From: Cryobacterium sp. MP_M3
GTDB taxonomy: Bacteria > Actinomycetota > Actinomycetes > Actinomycetales > Microbacteriaceae
Length of the DNA stretch: 64,000 bases
NCBI RefSeq assembly: GCF_015752155.1
Contig: NZ_JADOVI010000001.1
Span: 248,001-312,000, forward strand
Direction: 5' to 3'
The translations under genes were made by a program, and so were the position numbers. Positions 26,593 to 34,839 of the stretch are shown here, in pieces. Within the stretch, counting starts at the first letter, position 1, and every line of letters starts with the position of its first letter. The notes below the pieces were generated by a model. It was not told the origin of the DNA and did not search any database. It was given only the letters and a program-made list of their open reading frames with translations.

Positions 26593-27276
26593 ATGCGGAC
26601 GCGTAGGCCGGCCGCGTTCGCGTTCCTCTCGATGGCGCTCGCCGCCCTGTTGACCACGGTGCTCGCGATTCCGGCCCAGGCCGTCGAGCGCGACGCCTCG
26701 TCCGGCCTGCCGCCCAACACGGCGGCTTCGGCCGGACCGGCGCAGAGCCTGGCCGCGGGCAACGTGCTCGTGGCCGCGATCGCGCGTGACGGCTACTCCG
26801 TCGGCCAGGCCCCGGCATCCGTGGCGAACATCGCCGCGGCCGGACCGGCCGTGCGCTGGCCGTTCCCAACGGCGACGCGGCTCTCCGACGGCTTCGGCCC
26901 GCGGGCCTCGCCGTGCGCCGGCTGCTCGTCGTTCCACAAGGGGCTAGACCTCCTCCCGGGTGAGGGAACCCCTGTTCACGCGATAGCCGACGGTGTCGTG
27001 CGCGAGGTGTCCGCCTATGACGACGGCGGGCTGGGCGTGCACGTCGTGCTCGACCACACGATCGACGGGCGGCTCGTCAGCAGCGTCTACGCGCACTTCC
27101 AGGAGGGCTCGCTGGCCGTGGCCGTCGGCCAGGCCGTCTCCGCCGGTGACGAACTCGGCGCCGTCGGCACGACCGGGCAGAGCACCGGGCCGCACCTGCA
27201 CCTGGAGATCCTGCTCGACGGAGTCACCCCCACCGATCCGTTCGCGTGGCTGACCGAGCGGGCCGGGCCGCAGTAG
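26593..27276 (+). CDS. Secreted M23-family metallopeptidase
   Basis: 227-residue exported LytM-type endopeptidase expected to cut peptidoglycan cross-links. The signal peptide is RRPAAFAFLSMALAALLTTVLAIPAQA. Zn ligands appear in FHKGLDLLPGEG (HxxxD) and in PHLHLEI (HxH), with the catalytic-type His in YAHFQEG; WPFPTATRLSDGFGPR precedes the domain as usual. ATG 26593 has GGAAGG five bases upstream, and the longer open frame before it has no ribosome site. It is monocistronic, convergent with the CHY zinc-finger gene. Confidence 0.92.
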   Translation: MRTRRPAAFAFLSMALAALLTTVLAIPAQAVERDASSGLPPNTAASAGPAQSLAAGNVLVAAIARDGYSVGQAPASVANIAAAGPAVRWPFPTATRLSDGFGPRASPCAGCSSFHKGLDLLPGEGTPVHAIADGVVREVSAYDDGGLGVHVVLDHTIDGRLVSSVYAHFQEGSLAVAVGQAVSAGDELGAVGTTGQSTGPHLHLEILLDGVTPTDPFAWLTERAGPQ

Positions 27277-27299
27277 GCGCAGACCCCGATGCCGCGCGC

Positions 27300-27626
27300 T
27301 CAGGCGGTGGGCGCCGGAACCTCGAAGTACAGGTGCGCGTGGGCGCGGCATCCGTCATTGAACGCTGCCGAGCAGTGCGGGCACCGGGTGACCTGCCGGT
27401 AGTCGGTGATGCTCAGGATGCCCCGGCAGGCGCCGCAGAGGACGGCAGGCTCAGACCACTCCGACGCCGGCCATTGCCGGGCCGGGTGGGTCTCCCCGGC
27501 CGCGTGGCAGAGGAAGCAGGGGTAGAACCGGCCGCAGCAGGCGAACTTGATCGCAACGATGTCCGCCGGCGTGCGGTAGTGCACGCAACGGGTCTCGTCG
27601 TCGACGGTCTGGCCGAACACCTGCAT
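27300..27626 (-). CDS. CHY zinc-finger protein
   Basis: 108-residue cytoplasmic protein with CVHYRTPADIVAIKFACCGRFYPCFLCH, then CGACRGIL and CPHC, the CHY zinc-finger signature with enough Cys/His for two to three zinc ions. The family's function in bacteria is unknown. GTAGGG lies six bases before the ATG. It follows the DsbA-like gene by eight bases on the same strand and is probably co-transcribed with it; both are thiol-rich or thiol-active proteins. Confidence 0.88.
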   Translation of the reverse strand: MQVFGQTVDDETRCVHYRTPADIVAIKFACCGRFYPCFLCHAAGETHPARQWPASEWSEPAVLCGACRGILSITDYRQVTRCPHCSAAFNDGCRAHAHLYFEVPAPTA

Positions 27627-27634
27627 GCGGGACC

Positions 27635-28513
27635 CTACTTCGCGGCGGCGACCTGGGCGGTGACGAAGTCGGAGAACGTGGTCGCGTTGTCGAGGGCGCC
27701 CGTGTATGCGACGCCGTTCACCAGCACGGTCGGCGTGCCGCTGACCTTCTTGATGTCGGCATCCGGCAGCGGGCCGGCCAGGGCTCGCTTGGTGGCGGCG
27801 CCCAGCCAGTTCGCGAAGGTGCGGTCGGTGATGCAGGAGGCCACCTTCTTGTCGGTGACGCCGGCCGTCTTGACCAGGGTGGCCAGTTCGGCGTCGGTGA
27901 GCCCGGTGGTGTTCTCCTTGGGCTGGCTGGCGAACAGGGCGGTGTTCACGGCGAGGAAGTCGTCGGGCTGGTAGTTCGCCACGCAGGCGGCCGCGTTGGC
28001 GGCCCGGGTGGAGTACTTGCTGCCCGCGGAGTTGGAATCGAGGATCGAGATCGGGTGGAACTCGAGCGTGGCGGTTCCGGCGGTGACCCAGCTCGCGATC
28101 TGGGCGCCGTTGGTGGCCTCGAACTGGCCGCAGTACGGGCACAGGTAGTCGACGTAGACGGCGATGTTCGCGGTGCCGGTGAGAGCGGTGCGGTCGGTCG
28201 CGACCGGCTTGGCGTCGGCGGCGAGGGCCTTCGTCGGCGTGGCCGTGATCGACGAACCGTTGCCGGTGAGCAGGATGCCGTCACTGGCCATGTTGGCGGG
28301 GCCGGCGGCGGCAGGTCCGACGCTGTTGACGATCACCAGGGCGACGATCGCCGCAACGGCGAGCAGGCCGACCCCGATCCCGCCGCGCATGAAGAGGCGC
28401 TTGCGCTTGTCGCGCTTCTGCTGCTCCTCGCGCATGAGCCGGGCGCTTTCGCGCGCCTGCTCGCGGCGGTCCTTCTTCGGGGGGACTGGCTTGCCGTAGG
28501 CATTGCTGTTCAT
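27635..28513 (-). CDS. Membrane-anchored DsbA-family thioredoxin-fold protein
   Basis: 292-residue extracytoplasmic thiol-disulfide oxidoreductase. A cytoplasmic basic N-terminus (DRREQARESARLMREEQQKRDKRKR) is followed by one membrane helix at residues about 43-63 and an outside domain. The redox motif CPYC is at residues 125-128 (YVDYLCPYCGQFE), and the cis-Pro loop is VSGTPTVLVNG. Two further Cys (AACVANY and ASCITDR) sit in the helical insert, as in actinobacterial DsbA-like proteins. The start is taken at ATG 28513; the ribosome site is weak. Probable role: disulfide formation or isomerisation in exported proteins. Confidence 0.88.
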   Translation of the reverse strand: MNSNAYGKPVPPKKDRREQARESARLMREEQQKRDKRKRLFMRGGIGVGLLAVAAIVALVIVNSVGPAAAGPANMASDGILLTGNGSSITATPTKALAADAKPVATDRTALTGTANIAVYVDYLCPYCGQFEATNGAQIASWVTAGTATLEFHPISILDSNSAGSKYSTRAANAAACVANYQPDDFLAVNTALFASQPKENTTGLTDAELATLVKTAGVTDKKVASCITDRTFANWLGAATKRALAGPLPDADIKKVSGTPTVLVNGVAYTGALDNATTFSDFVTAQVAAAK

Positions 28514-28570
28514 CTGGCTGGGCACCGTTTCGTCTGGGCTGACTCTTCGGTTCAAGGTTACGGCGTGCGC

Positions 28571-29293
28571 CTATGGGCGAGATGCAGCGCGGCTGTGAGG
28601 CGGCTGTGAGCCAGGGTGCCGGTCGGTGTCTCGCATGGTCGCGAGCCCGTCGAGTACGAGGTCGAGCCCGACCAGGAATTCGTCACCGTAGTAGTACCCG
28701 GGCTGTAACACGTGGTCGGCCGTGAGCTCGGCCAGGTAGGGATATTCGGCGCGGGGCAACTGTGCCAGCATGATCGCGGCCATCGCCGCCGTTTCCTCCG
28801 GAGTTGTGAAGGGCAGGCTCTTCTCCTGCATCGCAAACCCGTAGATGTAACTGTCGACGGCGGAGAACGCGTGGGCCGTCTTCTCCACCGAGAACCCGCC
28901 GTTGCGGAAGGTGCCGATCACCCGGTCATGGTGCCGGAGGGTGGCCGGTCCCGGATTGGTCCCGGAATCTCGCACGGTGGTCGCCCAGGGGTGGCGGGCC
29001 AGGACCTCACGGAAGGAGATCGAGCGCTTGCGGATGGCGCTTTTCCAGTCGTCGCTGTGCGACGGCAACTCGATCTCGCCGAAGATCGCATCGGCCATCC
29101 CGTTGATCAGGTCGTCCTTGTTGGCCACGTGGTTGTAGATCGACATGGCCTCCACGTTCAGGTCGTCGCCGAGGCGCCGCATGGTGAGGGCCTCAAGCCC
29201 CCCGGTGTCGGCGAGGACGATGGCTGCGGCGATCACCCGCTCTCGGTTGAGGCGGATTCGGGGCGCTGGCGCTGCCTTGCGCGGTGATGCCAT
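28571..29293 (-). CDS. TetR-family regulator with TetR_C-type domain
   Basis: 240-residue repressor. The helix-turn-helix is RVIAAAIVLADTGGLEALTMRRLGDDLNVEAMSIYNHVANKDDLINGM, and the C-terminal half has the TetR_C pattern (VLARHPWATTVRDS, GFSVEKTAHAFSAVDSYIYGFAMQE). I chose ATG 29293 because GGGAG lies six bases upstream; GTG 29308 is an alternative. A 17-bp TTACG-N7-CGTAA dyad lies in its promoter region. The regulated gene is not obvious: it is divergent from nothing and lies downstream of the Eis-like gene on the same strand. Confidence 0.88.
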   Translation of the reverse strand: MASPRKAAPAPRIRLNRERVIAAAIVLADTGGLEALTMRRLGDDLNVEAMSIYNHVANKDDLINGMADAIFGEIELPSHSDDWKSAIRKRSISFREVLARHPWATTVRDSGTNPGPATLRHHDRVIGTFRNGGFSVEKTAHAFSAVDSYIYGFAMQEKSLPFTTPEETAAMAAIMLAQLPRAEYPYLAELTADHVLQPGYYYGDEFLVGLDLVLDGLATMRDTDRHPGSQPPHSRAASRP

Positions 29294-29314
29294 ATGGGTC
29301 TCCCACACTTTGCC

Positions 29315-29331
29315 TTACGACGTACACGTAA
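29315..29331. promoter_or_regulatory. Operator-like dyad TTACG-N7-CGTAA upstream of tetR
   Basis: Perfect 5-bp arms with a 7-base centre lie 22 bases before the tetR start codon; a TTGTAA -35-like element is on the minus strand just upstream. It is probably the autoregulatory site. Confidence 0.55.
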
Positions 29332-29362
29332 CTGACTTACAAGATAAACCTACAACGAGACG

Positions 29363-30694
29363 TCAGAACCAGGTGCTCAGGTGCGGCGGCTGAATGGTGT
29401 GGAACGCGGCGTCGAGGCGCGCGGCGGCATCCGTGCTGCCCTCGCTGAGCCGGCCTGCCCGGGCGAGGGTGACCGCGCTCGTGCCGCCGAGATAGAGACT
29501 GGCCAGGTCCGCGGCCGACAGGGAGACCCGCACATCGTCGGCTGCGGCTGCGGCCGGTCCGCTCACCGGTCGGGCCTCGCCGCGGCCGCGCTCGTCCACC
29601 GTGAGCCGGAACTCGCCGTCGGCGAAGCCGAGGTCGTCGCTCACCGTGAGGTGGAAGGTGCCGGGCGCGCTATAGCGGCGCCGGCCGAGAACGACGGGCA
29701 GGTCGAGGATGCGCAGCCAGAGGTGGTCGCGCTCGTCTGTCTTGCGCAGGGCGCGCGGGTCGGTGACCTGCCACCGGACGGGCTCGGCCACGCTGCGGAG
29801 CGGGGCTGAGATCTCGCTGACCAGGTCCATCTCGAGCAGGAATCGCCAGAGCCCCGCGTAGGCATCGTCGGTCGCCGCGACCAGGTCGGCGAGATCGAGC
29901 CGGGCCGGGTAGCCGTTCGGCCCGAGGGCCACCCGGTAGAGGGCGAAACCCTGGGGGATGCCGTCGGGGTCGTCGAAGCGCACGGCGCGGAGGGTGAGCC
30001 CGGGGGTGCCCGGCGCTGCCGGCATCAGGCCGAGCGCCTGCCGCCACCAGCCTTCCCGGCGGTCGACCTCGCCGGCCGCCCCGGCCAGCGCCCGGGCCCG
30101 GGCGAAGACGGGCGGACCGTCGGTCTGGAGCGTCGCCGGCGCGACCAGGTGCAGGCGGCCGGCCGGCGCGGGCCTGGCCCAGCGGGCCCTGGTCGTGTCA
30201 ATCGTGTAGCCGGCTTGGTGCACGGCGGGGCCGAAGCCGTAGCGGGCGTAGATGGTGGCCTCGGAGACGGTCAGCATGGCCAGCGGCAGGCCGAGCCGTG
30301 CGGCGGTGCGCAGTTCGGCGGTGAGCAGGGCGCGGGCGATGCCCCGGCGCCGGTGGGTGGGTGCCACCGTGACCGAGCTGATCGCCCAGGCCGGGAGGCT
30401 GCCGCCGGGAACCGTGACGTCCATCGGCCAGCACCGCACCGTGGCGACGGGCGTGGCCGGATCGGCGGCCGTAGGGTCGAGCACGGCCGTGATGCGGTCG
30501 CCGGCCACCTCCGCGGCCTGGGCGGCGAGCGACTCCGCGCCGGGCGCGGAATCGTGGAAGCCGCGGGCATCCGCCTGCAGCCAGCGCGTCACGGCGGAGT
30601 CATCCGCGGGGTCGACCAGGCGCAGCTCGAGGTCGTCGGCCGCCAGGGCGGCGTGGGAATCGGCGTCGATGGGGAGCGCGGCGTAGTCGGTCAC
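29363..30694 (-). CDS. Eis-like GNAT N-acetyltransferase
   Basis: 443-residue enzyme of the Eis/enhanced-intracellular-survival type. The N-terminal GNAT domain carries the acetyl-CoA loop VTVAPTHRRRGIARALL and ATIYARYGFGPAVHQAGY. A second GNAT-like domain follows, then an SCP2-like C-terminal domain (FRLTVDERGRGEARP, DLASLYLGGTSAVTLARAGRL). It ends in Phe (LSTWF), consistent with the terminal carboxylate used in catalysis by Eis proteins. Eis family members acetylate amine substrates, including aminoglycosides and lysine side chains; the substrate here is unknown. The start is GTG 30694, divergent from glycerate kinase. Confidence 0.88.
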   Translation of the reverse strand: MTDYAALPIDADSHAALAADDLELRLVDPADDSAVTRWLQADARGFHDSAPGAESLAAQAAEVAGDRITAVLDPTAADPATPVATVRCWPMDVTVPGGSLPAWAISSVTVAPTHRRRGIARALLTAELRTAARLGLPLAMLTVSEATIYARYGFGPAVHQAGYTIDTTRARWARPAPAGRLHLVAPATLQTDGPPVFARARALAGAAGEVDRREGWWRQALGLMPAAPGTPGLTLRAVRFDDPDGIPQGFALYRVALGPNGYPARLDLADLVAATDDAYAGLWRFLLEMDLVSEISAPLRSVAEPVRWQVTDPRALRKTDERDHLWLRILDLPVVLGRRRYSAPGTFHLTVSDDLGFADGEFRLTVDERGRGEARPVSGPAAAAADDVRVSLSAADLASLYLGGTSAVTLARAGRLSEGSTDAAARLDAAFHTIQPPHLSTWF

Positions 30695-30820
30695 GGCCTC
30701 ACCCTAGCCGTGTTGCTCGCGGGGCGGCAGGCGGGCGGGGCAGTGCAGCACCGGCACGCCTGTCGGCGTGTCCGGGGCATCCGGAGCAGAATGGCCAGGC
30801 AGCACCATCGGAGGTCACCT

Positions 30821-32092
30821 GTGTCGAATCCCCCTTCCCTGACCCCTGCCCGTGCCGGCGGCCGGGCGGTCGTGATCGCGCCCGATTCGTTCAAGGGCAC
30901 GATCGGGGCGAGCGACGCCGCGCGTCGGATCGCGGCGGGCTGGGCATCCGTTCGCCCGCAGGACCGGCTGCGGCTGCTGCCGATGGCCGACGGCGGCGAG
31001 GGAACCCTCGACGCGTTCGAACTGGCCGTGCCCGGCGCGACCCGGATGCCGGTGACCGTTCCGGGCCCGGACGACCGGCCGGTCGACACGCACTGGTTGC
31101 TGCTGCCCGACGGCACCGGCGTCGTCGAGCTCGCGGCGACGAGCGGGATCACCCTGCTCGACCGGCTGCGGCCACTCGACGCGCACACGCTGGGCTTCGG
31201 CCAGGCCATTGCCGCCGCCCTGGAGCACGGAGTCACCCGGCTGCTGCTCGCCATCGGCGGCAGCGGCTCGACCGACGGCGGCTCGGGCATGCTCCGGGCG
31301 CTCGGCGCGCAGATCCTCGACTCGGCGGGCCGGCCGGTGCCGCCGGGCGGCCGCGGCCTCGCCCGGCTGGCCGCCGTGGAGCTGTCCGGCCTGCGCCCGC
31401 TGCCGCCGGGAGGGGTGCTCGTGCTCACGGACGTGACCAGTCCGCTGCTCGGCGAGCGGGGTGCGGCCGCCGTGTTCGGCCCGCAGAAAGGCGCGAGCCC
31501 GGAGCAGGTGGCGGAGTTGGAGGAAGGGCTGGCCCGGTGGGCGGCGGTCGTCGGGGACGCGCGGACCGGGGCCGGAGTTGGGACGGGGGTTGGGACTGCC
31601 GGTGCGAGGGCGAGTGACGGTGCGGCTGCCGGCGTGGGTGCGGGTGCGAGTTCGGATGTGGGTGCCGCTGCGGGTGCGGCTGCCGCGGAGATGCCGGGCG
31701 CAGGGGCCGCGGGCGGCACGGGCTTCGGGCTGCTGGCCTGGGGAGCGACTCTCGCCCCGGGGGCCGATGCCGTGGCGGAGGCGCTGGGGGTTCCGGCGGC
31801 GGTGCGGGGGGCGTCCGTCGTCGTGACCGGGGAAGGCCGGTTCGACTCCCAATCGGCGGCGGGGAAGGTGCCTGGCCACCTGGCCGCGCTCGCCGCTGAT
31901 GCCGGGGCACAGGCGATGCTCGTGGCCGGACAAATCGAGGCGCCCACCGACGGTTTCACGGCTGTGGTGTCCCTCACCGACCTCGCGGGCGGCCGGGAGA
32001 GCGCGACCCGTGACGCGGCCGCGTGGCTCGAGCGGGCCGGCGCGCGCCTCGCCGAGGCGTACCGGCCCGATGAAGGCGGTACAACGTTGTAA
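30821..32092 (+). CDS. glxK: Glycerate kinase with Gly/Ala low-complexity insert
   Basis: Phosphorylates glycerate to phosphoglycerate using ATP. Family blocks are IAPDSFKGTIGASDAARRI, LPMADGGEGTLDAF, LLLAIGGSGSTDGGSGMLRALG, LTDVTSPLLGERGAAAVFGPQKG and VVTGEGRFDSQSAAGKVPGHLA. The GTG at 30821 has GGAGGT five bases upstream. At 423 residues it is longer than the usual 375-380, because residues about 249-290 are a Gly/Ala/Val/Ser repeat-like tract just before GAGAAGGTGFGL; this looks like a slippage expansion in a surface loop. The last codons contain the palindrome TACAACGTTGTA, matching the operator proposed for the next gene, a LacI regulator. Confidence 0.92.
   Translation: MSNPPSLTPARAGGRAVVIAPDSFKGTIGASDAARRIAAGWASVRPQDRLRLLPMADGGEGTLDAFELAVPGATRMPVTVPGPDDRPVDTHWLLLPDGTGVVELAATSGITLLDRLRPLDAHTLGFGQAIAAALEHGVTRLLLAIGGSGSTDGGSGMLRALGAQILDSAGRPVPPGGRGLARLAAVELSGLRPLPPGGVLVLTDVTSPLLGERGAAAVFGPQKGASPEQVAELEEGLARWAAVVGDARTGAGVGTGVGTAGARASDGAAAGVGAGASSDVGAAAGAAAAEMPGAGAAGGTGFGLLAWGATLAPGADAVAEALGVPAAVRGASVVVTGEGRFDSQSAAGKVPGHLAALAADAGAQAMLVAGQIEAPTDGFTAVVSLTDLAGGRESATRDAAAWLERAGARLAEAYRPDEGGTTL
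32078..32089. promoter_or_regulatory. LacI operator TACAACGTTGTA (upstream of lacI at 32145)
   Basis: A perfect 12-bp palindrome with central CG lies inside the final codons of glxK, 56 bases before the LacI gene. The identical sequence occurs at 33254 before the importer operon, so both are probably bound by this LacI protein. Confidence 0.75.
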
Positions 32093-32144
32093 CATGCGAA
32101 GAGAACGGATGCCGACCATCCGTCAGTGAATGAACGGGGACTTC

Positions 32145-33164
32145 ATGGCGGCAACGCTTCACGACGTCGCCCGGATCGCCGGGGTGTCGATCAAGACCGT
32201 CTCCAACGTGATCAACGACTACCCGCACATCCGCTCGACGACCAAGCAGCGGGTGCTCGACGCGATCGCAGAGCTTGACTACCAGCCCAATCTCTCGGCT
32301 CGCAGCCTGCGCTCCGGGCGCACCGGGGTGATCGGACTTGCCGTTCCCGAGCTGTCGTTGAGCTACTTCGCAGAACTGGCGGATGCTGTGATCCGCTCTG
32401 CGGAACGCCACGGTGTCACTGTGCTGATCGAACAAACCGGCGGCGACCGCGCCCGCGAGATCGAGCTGCTCACGAGCCCGCGTCGCCAACTCACGGACGG
32501 GCTGATCTTCAGCGCGCTGGGCATGGACAGCGATGATTCCGAATACCTGCGGGTGGGCTATCCGCTTGTACTCCTCGGCGAGCGGATCTTCGGTGGGCCG
32601 ACCGATCATGTCACCATGCGAAACGTCGATGCGGCCCGGGCCGCCACGGAGCACCTGATCGCACTCGGACGGCGTCGGATCGCCGTCATCGGCGCCCATG
32701 AAGGCGAGGTCATCGGGTCGGCCGGCCTGCGCCTACGCGGATACCGCGAGGCGCTCGAGGCCGCGGGGATCCCGTTCGACCCTGCCTTGATCGGTTACAC
32801 GACCCTGTGGCACCGCTCCAATGGCGCCGACGCGATGCGCGCGTTGCTCGCCTCCGGAGTGGAGTTCGACGCGGTTTTCGGGCTCAACGACACCCTCACC
32901 CTGGGTGCCATGCGGGTGCTGCAGGAGGCCGGGTTGCGCATCCCGAAGGATGTCGCCGCCATCGGCTTCGACGACCTGGATGAGGCACAGTACAGTCTGC
33001 CGACCCTGACCACGATCGACCCGGGTCGGGAGGAGATCGCCGAGACGGCCGTGCGGGTGCTTCTGGAGCGCATCGCGTCGACCGACCTGGCGCTACCGCC
33101 ACGGGAAATCCTGGCCGACTTCCGGATCGTCGAACGCGAGTCCACGGCCCCCGCCGCCGCCTGA
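32145..33164 (+). CDS. LacI-family regulator of the arabinoside importer operon
   Basis: 339-residue repressor. The N-terminal helix-turn-helix with hinge is ATLHDVARIAGVSIKTVSNVINDYPHIRSTTKQRVLDAI..LDYQPNLSARSLRSGRTG. The sugar-binding core shows LIFSALGMD, GERIFGGPTDHVTMRNVDAARAATEHLI and AIGFDDLDEAQYSLPTLTTIDP. I chose ATG 32145, with GGGGA four bases upstream; ATG 32130 has no ribosome site. The same palindrome TACAACGTTGTA occurs before this gene and before the importer at 33398, so it should autoregulate and control the importer, arabinofuranosidase and epimerase, with an arabinose-type inducer inferred. Confidence 0.92.
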   Translation: MAATLHDVARIAGVSIKTVSNVINDYPHIRSTTKQRVLDAIAELDYQPNLSARSLRSGRTGVIGLAVPELSLSYFAELADAVIRSAERHGVTVLIEQTGGDRAREIELLTSPRRQLTDGLIFSALGMDSDDSEYLRVGYPLVLLGERIFGGPTDHVTMRNVDAARAATEHLIALGRRRIAVIGAHEGEVIGSAGLRLRGYREALEAAGIPFDPALIGYTTLWHRSNGADAMRALLASGVEFDAVFGLNDTLTLGAMRVLQEAGLRIPKDVAAIGFDDLDEAQYSLPTLTTIDPGREEIAETAVRVLLERIASTDLALPPREILADFRIVERESTAPAAA

Positions 33165-33206
33165 CCCTCACGCAGGGATTCGTTCGGCCGAATCTTTCGA
33201 TTTCAC

Positions 33207-33235
33207 TTGACAGCGGGTCGCCAGGCTCGCATGAT
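33207..33235 (+). promoter_or_regulatory. Promoter of the arabinoside importer operon
   Basis: TTGACA at 33207-33212 and CATGAT at 33230-33235 are 17 bases apart. The LacI palindrome follows from about +12 onward, where a bound repressor would block initiation. Confidence 0.7.
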
Positions 33236-33239
33236 GAAT

Positions 33240-33268
33240 TTACAACGTTTACCTACAACGTTGTAAAC
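33240..33268. promoter_or_regulatory. Double LacI operator (TTACAACGTTTAC and TACAACGTTGTA)
   Basis: A perfect TACAACGTTGTA is at 33254-33265. A degenerate copy begins at 33240, with its centre 13 bp upstream. Outer arms GTTTAC/GTAAAC (33247-33252 and 33263-33268) extend the symmetry. The perfect site is identical to that at 32078. Confidence 0.78.
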
Positions 33269-33397
33269 GCGTCGACGATGACTCGCCTCTCGCGTTGGTT
33301 CGTCCCACGCACCATCTCCCGCATGACTCAGTCGCCCCGGCACTGACCACAGCATTGAACAACGGTGTTCACGCACCGTGAGAGGAAACTACACGAC

Positions 33398-34738
33398 ATG
33401 AAGACCAAGCTCCTGGCCACGATCGGCGTCATTGCCGTCGCCGCGGCCGCCCTCACCGGATGCTCCGCCGGCACCGCGGCCAAGACGGAAGCGTCCTGCA
33501 CCAACAAGATCGTCAACAAGACCGCACCGCAGGTCACCGTCTGGGCCTGGTATCCCGCCTTCGAAGAGGTCGTCGACCTGTTCAACAAGACCCACGAGGA
33601 CGTGCAGGTCTGTTGGACGAACGCCGGCCAGGGTAACGACGAGTACACCAAGTTCTCCACCGCGATCGAGTCGAAATCAGGTGCCCCCGACGTCGTCATG
33701 CTGGAGTCTGAGGTGCTCTCCAGCTTCACCATTCGCAAGGCGCTCGTCGACCTCACCGAGTTCGGCGCCAATGACGTGAAGGCCAACTACACCGAGGGGT
33801 CCTGGAAGGATGCCTCCAGTGGCGATTCCGTGTACGCCATCCCCGTCGACGGCGGCCCGATGGGCATGCTGTATCGGAAGGATCTCTTCGACAAGTACTC
33901 GATCCCCGTGCCCACCACCTGGGCCGAGTTCGAGACTGCCGCGCAGACCTTGAAGACGGCCGGCTCCGACGGGGTCCTGGTCAACTTCCCGACCAACGGC
34001 CGCGCCTTCAACCAGGCCCTCTTCGCCCAGGCCGGATCCGTCCCGTTCGTCTACGACTCGACCAGCCCGACCGACGTCGGCATCGCCGTCAACGACCAGG
34101 GGTCGAAAGACGTGCTGAACTACTGGAACGGCCTCGTGCAGAAGGGCCTCGTCACCACCGACGACGCCTTCACCGCCGATTACAACACGAGCCTGGTCGA
34201 CGGCACCTATGCCGTCTACCTCGCCGCTGCCTGGGGCCCCGGCTACCTGCAGGGCCTGTCCGACGCCGACGCGGATGCCGTCTGGCGCGTCGCTCCGCTG
34301 CCGCAGTGGGACGCCGCCAACCCGGTCCAGGTCAACTGGGGTGGCTCGACCTTCGCAGTGACCAGCCAGGCCACGGACAAGAAGCTCGCGGCCGAGGTCG
34401 CCATCGGAATCTTCGGCACCGACGAAGCCTGGAAGATCGGCGTGGAAAAGGGAGCGCTGTTCCCCTCCTACGCGCCCATGCTCGATTCGGACTACTTCAC
34501 CAACCTCGAGTACCCCTTCTTCGGCGGGCAGCAGATCAATAAGGAAGTCTTCCTGAATGCGGCTGCCGGCTATACAGGCGCCACCTTCAGTCCGTTCCAG
34601 AACTACGCGTACGACCAGCTGACCGAAGAGCTCTACTCGATGGTGCAGGGCGAGCAGGACGGTTCGAAGGCCCTCGACGACCTCCAGGCCAGCCTCGTCA
34701 AGTACGCGACGGAACAAGGCTTCACCGTCGCCAAGTAG
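33398..34738 (+). CDS. CUT1-type ABC transporter substrate-binding lipoprotein (arabinoside locus)
   Basis: 446-residue extracellular binding protein, family 1 solute-binding type. The lipobox ALTGC gives a lipidated Cys at residue 22. Mature features include VTVWAWYPAFEEVVDLFNKTHEDVQVCW, PDVVMLESEV, YAIPVDGGPMGMLYRKDLFDKYSIPVPTTWAEFE and VNWGGSTFAV, as in oligosaccharide-binding proteins. ATG 33398 is preceded by AGAGGA eleven bases away. First gene of a LacI-controlled operon ending in GH51 arabinofuranosidase, so arabinooligosaccharides are the likely ligand. A hairpin separates it from the permease genes. Confidence 0.9.
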   Translation: MKTKLLATIGVIAVAAAALTGCSAGTAAKTEASCTNKIVNKTAPQVTVWAWYPAFEEVVDLFNKTHEDVQVCWTNAGQGNDEYTKFSTAIESKSGAPDVVMLESEVLSSFTIRKALVDLTEFGANDVKANYTEGSWKDASSGDSVYAIPVDGGPMGMLYRKDLFDKYSIPVPTTWAEFETAAQTLKTAGSDGVLVNFPTNGRAFNQALFAQAGSVPFVYDSTSPTDVGIAVNDQGSKDVLNYWNGLVQKGLVTTDDAFTADYNTSLVDGTYAVYLAAAWGPGYLQGLSDADADAVWRVAPLPQWDAANPVQVNWGGSTFAVTSQATDKKLAAEVAIGIFGTDEAWKIGVEKGALFPSYAPMLDSDYFTNLEYPFFGGQQINKEVFLNAAAGYTGATFSPFQNYAYDQLTEELYSMVQGEQDGSKALDDLQASLVKYATEQGFTVAK

Positions 34739-34763
34739 GTCATCCGGCGATCCAGCCGTCCCC

Positions 34764-34797
34764 GCTGCCGGTCGGTCGACCACCACCGGCCGGCAGC
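34764..34797 (+). terminator. Intercistronic hairpin between binding protein and permease genes
   Basis: A 13-bp stem (34764-34776 with 34785-34797, one G-U pair) with an 8-base loop and no T run. It probably lowers downstream expression or protects the upstream message. Confidence 0.7.
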
Positions 34798-34839
34798 ATC
34801 TCACGCTTCTGCCCCGGCAGCCCAGCAAAGGACACGAAC

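Noticed and set aside
30149-30820. N-terminal extension of glycerate kinase
   Set aside because: It lies over the Eis-like gene on the other strand and is shadow sequence; GTG 30821 has GGAGGT at ideal spacing and matches the family start.
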